From an uncultured Rhodocyclaceae bacterium (GTDB lineage: Bacteria > Pseudomonadota > Gammaproteobacteria > Burkholderiales > Rhodocyclaceae): DNA of 9,424 nucleotides. A program made the translations under genes and the position numbers. The stretch spans positions 1 to 9,424 of the forward strand of contig CALAGF010000026.1 of the NCBI GenBank assembly GCA_937892345.1, read 5' to 3'. Below the pieces are notes generated by a model. The model was given only the letters and a program-made list of their open reading frames with translations, did not search any database and was not told the origin of the DNA. Positions 5,592-9,424 of this stretch are shown one piece after another. Positions within the stretch are counted from its first letter, which is position 1; the number at the start of each line of letters is the position of its first letter.

Positions 5592-6620
5592 ATGACAACC
5601 CGCATCGCCATTGATTGCATGGGGGGTGACCACGGGCCGTCTGTGACGGTTCCCGCGGCTATCCGTTTCCTCGTTGAACAGCCGGCGGCAACGCTTCTCC
5701 TGGTGGGTCAGGAGAATGTTTTGCGTCCGCTGTTGGGGACTCACGCCGAAAATCCGCGTCTTCACGTCATCCATGCCTCCGAAGTGGTTGGCATGGATGA
5801 GTCGCCTTCTCTTGCCTTGCGCAACAAGAAGGACTCTTCGATGCGTGTCGCCATCAACCTTGTAAAATCGGGTGAGGCGCATGCATGTGTTTCAGCCGGA
5901 AATACCGGCGCCCTGATGGCGATTTCGCGTTTTGTACTCAAGATGTTGCCCGGTATTGATCGCCCGGCAATCTGCGCTCCCTTGCCTACGGTAAATGGCC
6001 ACACCCACATGTTGGACCTTGGCGCCAATGTCGATTGTGGTCCGGAGCATCTTCTGCAATTCGGGATCATGGGTGCAATGCTTGTTGCTGCCATGGAACA
6101 CAAGGATCAGCCGACTGTGGGTATCCTCAATATCGGTGAAGAAGATATCAAGGGTAATGAAGTGGTCAAGGCGGCAGCCGAGCTGTTGCGCGCTTCGGAT
6201 CTCAACTTCATCGGCAACGTTGAGGGTGATGGCATTTACAAAGGTGAGGCTGACGTTATTGTGTGTGACGGTTTCGTCGGTAACGTGGCATTGAAAACCT
6301 CTGAAGGTCTTGCCCAGATGCTTGCCTCGTCGCTACGTAGCGAATTCAAACGCAACTGGTTGACCAAAATTGCAGCGCTCATCGCAATTTCCGTATTGAA
6401 TAATTTCAAACGACGCTTCGATCATCGGCGTTACAACGGTGCGATTCTGTTGGGTTTGAAAGGTATTTCCGTCAAGAGCCATGGGTCAGCAGATGAGTTG
6501 TCATTTGGCAACGCCATTTCGCGTGCTTATGACGCGGCTGAAAATCGGGTTCTTGAGCGTATTACGGGGCGCATGGCGCAAATGAATGCGGTGTCGTCTG
6601 CCGCTGTGGAGAAAGTCTGA
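5592..6620 (+). CDS. plsX: Phosphate acyltransferase PlsX
   Basis: This 342-residue peripheral membrane enzyme converts acyl-ACP and phosphate into acyl-phosphate, the acyl donor for PlsY in phosphatidic-acid synthesis. Family motifs are DCMGGDHGPSVTVPAA (8-23), SSMRVAINLVKSG (82-94), ACVSAGNTGALM (98-109), LDLGANVDC (141-149), NIGEEDIKGNE (180-190) and VCDGFVGNVALKT (224-236). A Lys/Arg-rich, hydrophobic helix region (about 249-278) could form the membrane-touching part, by analogy with the family. Length is normal. The ATG at 5592 is the only start that keeps the N-terminal strand, yet it has no Shine-Dalgarno: the T-tract of the preceding terminator ends three bases before it. The stop TGA is immediately followed by the fabH ATG, so the two are probably coupled. 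Confidence 0.97.
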   Translation: MTTRIAIDCMGGDHGPSVTVPAAIRFLVEQPAATLLLVGQENVLRPLLGTHAENPRLHVIHASEVVGMDESPSLALRNKKDSSMRVAINLVKSGEAHACVSAGNTGALMAISRFVLKMLPGIDRPAICAPLPTVNGHTHMLDLGANVDCGPEHLLQFGIMGAMLVAAMEHKDQPTVGILNIGEEDIKGNEVVKAAAELLRASDLNFIGNVEGDGIYKGEADVIVCDGFVGNVALKTSEGLAQMLASSLRSEFKRNWLTKIAALIAISVLNNFKRRFDHRRYNGAILLGLKGISVKSHGSADELSFGNAISRAYDAAENRVLERITGRMAQMNAVSSAAVEKV

Positions 6621-7580
6621 ATGTACGCACGTGTGATCGGCACCGGCAGCTATCTTCCCGGCAGCCCTGTCAGTAACGATGATCTCGCAGCTCGCGGAAT
6701 CGATACAAACGACGAGTGGATTGTCACCCGCACGGGGATTCGCAGCAGGCATCTCGCTGAACCGGGTACGACATCCAGCGAACTGGGTTTGATCGCTGCG
6801 CAACGAGCCCTGGATATGGCCGGGGTCTTGCCAAGTGATCTTGATCTGATTGTTGTTGCGACCTCAACGCCCGATTTCATTTTCCCCAGTACAGCGTGCA
6901 TCATTCAGGGAAAGCTTGGTAATAAAGGGGCTGCTGCTTTTGATGTCCAGGCAGTTTGTGCCGGATTCACCTATGCGCTCGGTATTGCCGAAAAATTCAT
7001 TGTTTCCGGTAGTCACAAGAAAGCCTTGGTGATTGGTGCCGAAGTCTTTTCCCGCATTCTTGACTGGAACGATAGGGGGACTTGTGTACTTTTCGGAGAC
7101 GGCGCTGGCGCAGTTGTCCTTGAGGCCGCAGAGACCCCGGGTATCCTGGCAACGGCGATGCATGCCGACGGTAGCCAGTTCGGTATCCTGAACGTCCCCG
7201 GGCAGGTTTGTTCTGGTCAGGTGACAGGGGATCCCTTCCTGCGCATGGACGGTCAGGCTGTGTTCAAGTTTGCTGTCCGTGTACTGGCTGATATTGCCGA
7301 AGAAGTTTGTGCGACAGCCGGTGTTTCGACCAGCGATGTGGACTGGTTGATCCCGCATCAAGCCAATATCCGGATCATTGAGGCAACAGGAAAGCGCCTC
7401 GGTATTGATCGAAACAAGGTCATCGTATCGGTTGACCGTCACGGCAATACATCTGCCGCCTCAGTGCCGCTTGCATTGGATGAAGCCGTTCGCGATGGCC
7501 GAATTCAACGGGGGCAAAAGGTATTGGTGGAGGGCGTCGGTGGTGGCTTTACCTGGGGCGCAGCCCTGCTCGAATTCTGA
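6621..7580 (+). CDS. fabH: 3-oxoacyl-ACP synthase III (FabH)
   Basis: This 319-residue cytoplasmic thiolase-fold enzyme condenses acetyl-CoA with malonyl-ACP to start fatty-acid synthesis. The catalytic triad is intact: Cys113 in QAVCAGFTYAL, His246 in PHQAN and Asn276 in HGNTSAAS, close to Cys112, His244 and Asn274 of E. coli. The C-terminal GGGFTWGAALLEF is the standard FabH end. DEWIVTRTGIRSRH (31-44) and the GDGAGAVVL loop (159-167) are also typical. The ATG directly abuts the plsX stop, and GGAGA (6608-6612) lies eight bases upstream. Acetyl-CoA preference and straight-chain product are assumed from the proteobacterial type and cannot be proven from sequence. Confidence 0.97.
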   Translation: MYARVIGTGSYLPGSPVSNDDLAARGIDTNDEWIVTRTGIRSRHLAEPGTTSSELGLIAAQRALDMAGVLPSDLDLIVVATSTPDFIFPSTACIIQGKLGNKGAAAFDVQAVCAGFTYALGIAEKFIVSGSHKKALVIGAEVFSRILDWNDRGTCVLFGDGAGAVVLEAAETPGILATAMHADGSQFGILNVPGQVCSGQVTGDPFLRMDGQAVFKFAVRVLADIAEEVCATAGVSTSDVDWLIPHQANIRIIEATGKRLGIDRNKVIVSVDRHGNTSAASVPLALDEAVRDGRIQRGQKVLVEGVGGGFTWGAALLEF

Positions 7581-7584
7581 CAAC

Positions 7585-7589
7585 AGGAG
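7585..7589 (+). promoter_or_regulatory. fabD ribosome-binding site
   Basis: AGGAG lies eight bases before ATG 7598 in the 17-base fabH-fabD gap. It is one of the two best ribosome-binding sites in the operon, with that of acpP. Confidence 0.8.
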
Positions 7590-7597
7590 ACTGATCA

Positions 7598-8524
7598 ATG
7601 TCTTTTGCATTCGTATTTCCCGGCCAAGGCTCACAGAGCGTTGGCATGATGGCCGCTTATGGTGATTCCGCAATAGTCCGTGCCACCTTCGACGAAGCTT
7701 CGGTTGCACTCGGGGATGATCTCTGGTCAATGGTTGCTGAAGGTCCTGCAGAAGTGCTGACCCAGACAGTCAATACCCAGCCGGTCATGCTGACTGCGGG
7801 TATTGCTGCGTGGCGCCTCTGGCAGGAAAAGGGTGGCCGGATGCCGGTTGTGGTGGCCGGACATAGTCTTGGCGAGTATTCGGCCCTGGTTGCTGCTGGC
7901 GTAATAGAGTTCAAGGATGCTGTACCGCTGGTTCGGCTACGTGCTGCCGCGATGCAGGCGGCGGTGCCTTTGGGAACAGGGGCAATGGCTGCAGTGCTTG
8001 GTCTGGATAACGAAGGGATTGCTGCCGCTTGTGCTGAAGCAGCCCAAGGCGAAATCGTTGAGCCGGTGAATTTCAATGCCAATGGCCAGACGGTGATCGC
8101 AGGGCACAAAGCTGCGGTTGAGCGGGCGATGCTCGCATGCAAGGCGCGCGGTGCAAAAATGGCCAAGGCATTGCCAGTCTCCGCGCCCTTCCATTCTTCG
8201 CTGATCCGCCCTGCTGCTGACAAGCTTGCTGCGCGTCTTGGCGAGCTGGATTTCAAGGTGCCTATTCTGCCGGTGATCAACAACGTGGATGTGGCGATCG
8301 AAAATGATCCGGCCGCGATCAAGGATGCCCTGATTCGTCAAGCTTATAACCCTGTACGCTGGGTGGAAACCATCCAGGCAATGGCTGCCATGGGTGTTTC
8401 AACGGTGGCAGAGTGTGGCCCTGGCAAGGTATTGGCTGGTTTGACCAAGCGTTGCGCGGACGGCATTGCGGGTGTTGCATTGGCAGATGTGGCTTCAATC
8501 GACGCCAGTCTTGGTCTGGAGTAA
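7598..8524 (+). CDS. fabD: Malonyl-CoA:ACP transacylase (FabD)
   Basis: This 308-residue alpha/beta-hydrolase-type acyltransferase moves malonyl from CoA to ACP, supplying the extender for FabH and for later condensing enzymes. The oxyanion-hole FPGQGSQ is at 7-13 (Gln10), nucleophile Ser90 sits in GHSLGEYSAL, Arg115 in LVRLRAAAMQ binds the malonyl carboxylate, and His199 is in SAPFHS. These correspond to Gln11, Ser92, Arg117 and His201 of E. coli. The C-terminal CGPGKVLAGLTKR is also typical, and length is standard (about 309). The start is fixed by the AGGAG site. The gene ends four bases before the fabG start, within a compact operon. Confidence 0.97.
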   Translation: MSFAFVFPGQGSQSVGMMAAYGDSAIVRATFDEASVALGDDLWSMVAEGPAEVLTQTVNTQPVMLTAGIAAWRLWQEKGGRMPVVVAGHSLGEYSALVAAGVIEFKDAVPLVRLRAAAMQAAVPLGTGAMAAVLGLDNEGIAAACAEAAQGEIVEPVNFNANGQTVIAGHKAAVERAMLACKARGAKMAKALPVSAPFHSSLIRPAADKLAARLGELDFKVPILPVINNVDVAIENDPAAIKDALIRQAYNPVRWVETIQAMAAMGVSTVAECGPGKVLAGLTKRCADGIAGVALADVASIDASLGLE

Positions 8525-8528
8525 GTCA

Positions 8529-9269
8529 ATGTTGAATGAAAAGATTGCATTGGTCACCGGCGCCACTCGCGGTATCGGTCGGGCGATTGCACTGGAGCTG
8601 GGCAAGCAGGGTGCAACCGTCATCGGCACTGCGACCAGCGAGGAAGGGGCCGCAAGGATTTCAGCCTATCTGGAAGAGGCTGGTGTCAAGGGTAGGGGCG
8701 TCTTGCTCAATGTGACTGATGTCGCACAGACCGATTTGGTGCTGGGCGAGACGGCCAAGGCTTTCGGCCCCATTACCATTCTTGTGAATAATGCAGGGAT
8801 TACCCGCGACAATCTGGCCATGAGGATGGGTGACGATGAGTGGGATGCGGTGATCGATACCAACCTTAAAGCAGTGTTTCGCTTGTCGCGCGCAGTCATG
8901 CGCGGCATGATGAAAGCTCGCTTCGGAAGGATCGTCAATATCTCCTCGGTCGTTGGCTACTCAGGTAATGCCGGACAGGCGAATTACTGCGCAGCCAAGG
9001 CGGGCGTGGCGGGTTTGAGTCGTTCGCTGGCGCGTGAGCTGGGTAGTAGAAATATTACGGTCAACTGCGTCGCGCCCGGTTTTATCGCCACAGACATGAC
9101 GCACGCCTTGACCGAAGAGCAGAAGACCGCCATGCTGGCGAGCATTCCGCTGGCTCGTGCCGGTACGCCGGAAGATATTGCAGGTGCCGTTGGTTTTCTG
9201 GTTTCTCCCGCCGCATCGTATGTCACGGGTACAACCGTGCATGTGAATGGCGGCATGTTCATGGATTGA
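8529..9269 (+). CDS. fabG: 3-oxoacyl-ACP reductase (FabG)
   Basis: This 246-residue classical short-chain dehydrogenase reduces 3-ketoacyl-ACP to 3-hydroxyacyl-ACP with NADPH. The cofactor loop TGATRGIG is at 10-17 with Arg14 favouring NADPH, and NNAG is at 87-90. Asn112 lies in DTNLKAVF. The catalytic set is Ser140 in NISSVVG, Tyr153 and Lys157 in NYCAAK. PGFIATDMT and the C-terminal VTGTTVHVNGGMFMD match FabG. I chose ATG 8529 because GGAG (8518-8521) is seven bases upstream and the protein then begins MLNEKIALVTGA as the family does; the longer frame from 8466 reads into fabD. Many SDRs share these motifs, but the operon position makes FabG secure. Confidence 0.97.
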   Translation: MLNEKIALVTGATRGIGRAIALELGKQGATVIGTATSEEGAARISAYLEEAGVKGRGVLLNVTDVAQTDLVLGETAKAFGPITILVNNAGITRDNLAMRMGDDEWDAVIDTNLKAVFRLSRAVMRGMMKARFGRIVNISSVVGYSGNAGQANYCAAKAGVAGLSRSLARELGSRNITVNCVAPGFIATDMTHALTEEQKTAMLASIPLARAGTPEDIAGAVGFLVSPAASYVTGTTVHVNGGMFMD

Positions 9270-9289
9270 TTTCGCTAAGTCTTGGCTTT

Positions 9290-9298
9290 TGGTAGAAT
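9290..9298 (+). promoter_or_regulatory. Extended -10 promoter for acpP
   Basis: TGG followed by TAGAAT (9290-9298) is an extended -10 element with five of six matches in the hexamer. No good -35 is seen at the right distance, as is common for extended -10 promoters. The predicted start is near 9305, giving a leader of about 38 bases. A separate promoter would fit the known high demand for ACP. Confidence 0.55.
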
Positions 9299-9317
9299 CA
9301 TCACGTTTTTTTTCGTA

Positions 9318-9328
9318 CCCCTGAGGGG
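9318..9328 (+). promoter_or_regulatory. Small leader hairpin before acpP
   Basis: CCCC-TGA-GGGG forms a perfect four-pair GC stem directly followed by the ribosome-binding site AAGGAG (9329-9334). A T8 run (9306-9313) precedes it rather than follows it, so it is not a terminator. It may affect mRNA stability or ribosome access; this is inference. Confidence 0.5.
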
Positions 9329-9342
9329 AAGGAGTTTTTCTA

Positions 9343-9424
9343 ATGGATAACATCGTAGAGCGCGTCAAAAAGATCGTCGCCGAACAACTGGGCGTGAACG
9401 AAGCGGACATCAAGAACGAGTCCT
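9343..9424 (+). CDS. acpP: Acyl carrier protein, N-terminal fragment (gene continues beyond right edge)
   Basis: The first 27 codons read MDNIVERVKKIVAEQLGVNE then ADIKNES, matching helix I of bacterial ACP (E. coli MSTIEERVKKIIGEQLGV). ACP carries growing acyl chains on a phosphopantetheine arm attached to the DSL serine near residue 36, which lies beyond the window and cannot be checked. AAGGAG (9329-9334) is eight bases upstream of the ATG. It follows fabG by 73 bases, the standard fabG-acpP order, with fabF expected next. Confidence 0.96.
   Translation, partial: MDNIVERVKKIVAEQLGVNEADIKNES

Noticed and set aside
7657..8322. Long minus-strand open frame (221 codons) opposite fabD
   Set aside because: Low-complexity Ala/Ser/Arg/Thr-rich translation, typical of an antisense shadow of a GC-rich gene; fabD on the plus strand is certain.
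8466..8528. FabG start at 8466
   Set aside because: It lies in another frame inside fabD; ATG 8529 has a proper ribosome-binding site and the family N-terminus.
9270..9342. Possible terminator between fabG and acpP because of the T8 run
   Set aside because: No GC stem precedes the T-run; the only hairpin (9318-9328) lies after it.
1..9424. Mobile elements, CRISPR arrays, tRNA/rRNA genes, toxin or defence genes
   Set aside because: No long inverted or direct repeats, spacer arrays, cloverleaf pattern, transposase or defence-type protein was seen; the region is conserved housekeeping.

Overview
The window is a chromosomal housekeeping locus from a proteobacterium, most likely a betaproteobacterium of the Rhodocyclales type (Dechloromonas/Azonexus-like). 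That placement rests on gene order, protein character and balanced GC codon use and is an inference; no 16S gene or database search backs it. The order rne(-) / rluC(+) / maf-yceF(-) / yceD-rpmF-plsX-fabH-fabD-fabG-acpP(+) is the same skeleton known from Escherichia coli. Here four extra genes lie between rluC and the Maf gene: a HAD phosphatase, a small Rieske protein, a short SppA-type peptidase and an RsmI-like methylase.

Layout. (1) Positions 1-103 hold the first 34 codons of RNase E on the minus strand. They are followed by a 400-base divergent intergenic region (104-503) with no gene, which must hold the rne leader and the promoters of both directions. (2) Positions 504-3448 form a tight plus-strand operon, rluC / HAD phosphatase / Rieske / sppA. 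Every junction overlaps. The operon ends in a strong intrinsic terminator at 3476-3508 that lies inside the coding region of the convergent neighbour. (3) Positions 3449-4734 hold two minus-strand genes: maf (yceF type), then an RsmI-like tetrapyrrole-methylase-fold protein whose GTG start overlaps the maf stop codon. (4) From 4792 a good sigma70-type promoter drives yceD-rpmF, followed by an intrinsic terminator that ends three bases before the plsX start codon. plsX, fabH, fabD and fabG follow with tight spacing. acpP has its own extended -10 promoter and a small leader hairpin, and runs off the right edge.

Functionally the right half couples ribosome assembly (DUF177/YceD, ribosomal protein L32) to phospholipid and fatty-acid initiation. 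PlsX makes acyl-phosphate, FabD makes malonyl-ACP, FabH makes the first condensation, FabG reduces the ketoacyl-ACP, and ACP carries all intermediates. The left half joins RNA metabolism (RNase E, 23S rRNA pseudouridylation) with a phosphatase, a redox protein and an inner-membrane peptidase.

I found no mobile element, CRISPR array, tRNA or rRNA, and no evidence of an undescribed system. The observations most worth checking are regulatory and architectural: a G8 tract that forms an in-phase -1 slippery heptamer linking rluC to the next gene, a terminator encoded within an opposing gene, and a terminator abutting a plsX start that lacks a Shine-Dalgarno sequence.
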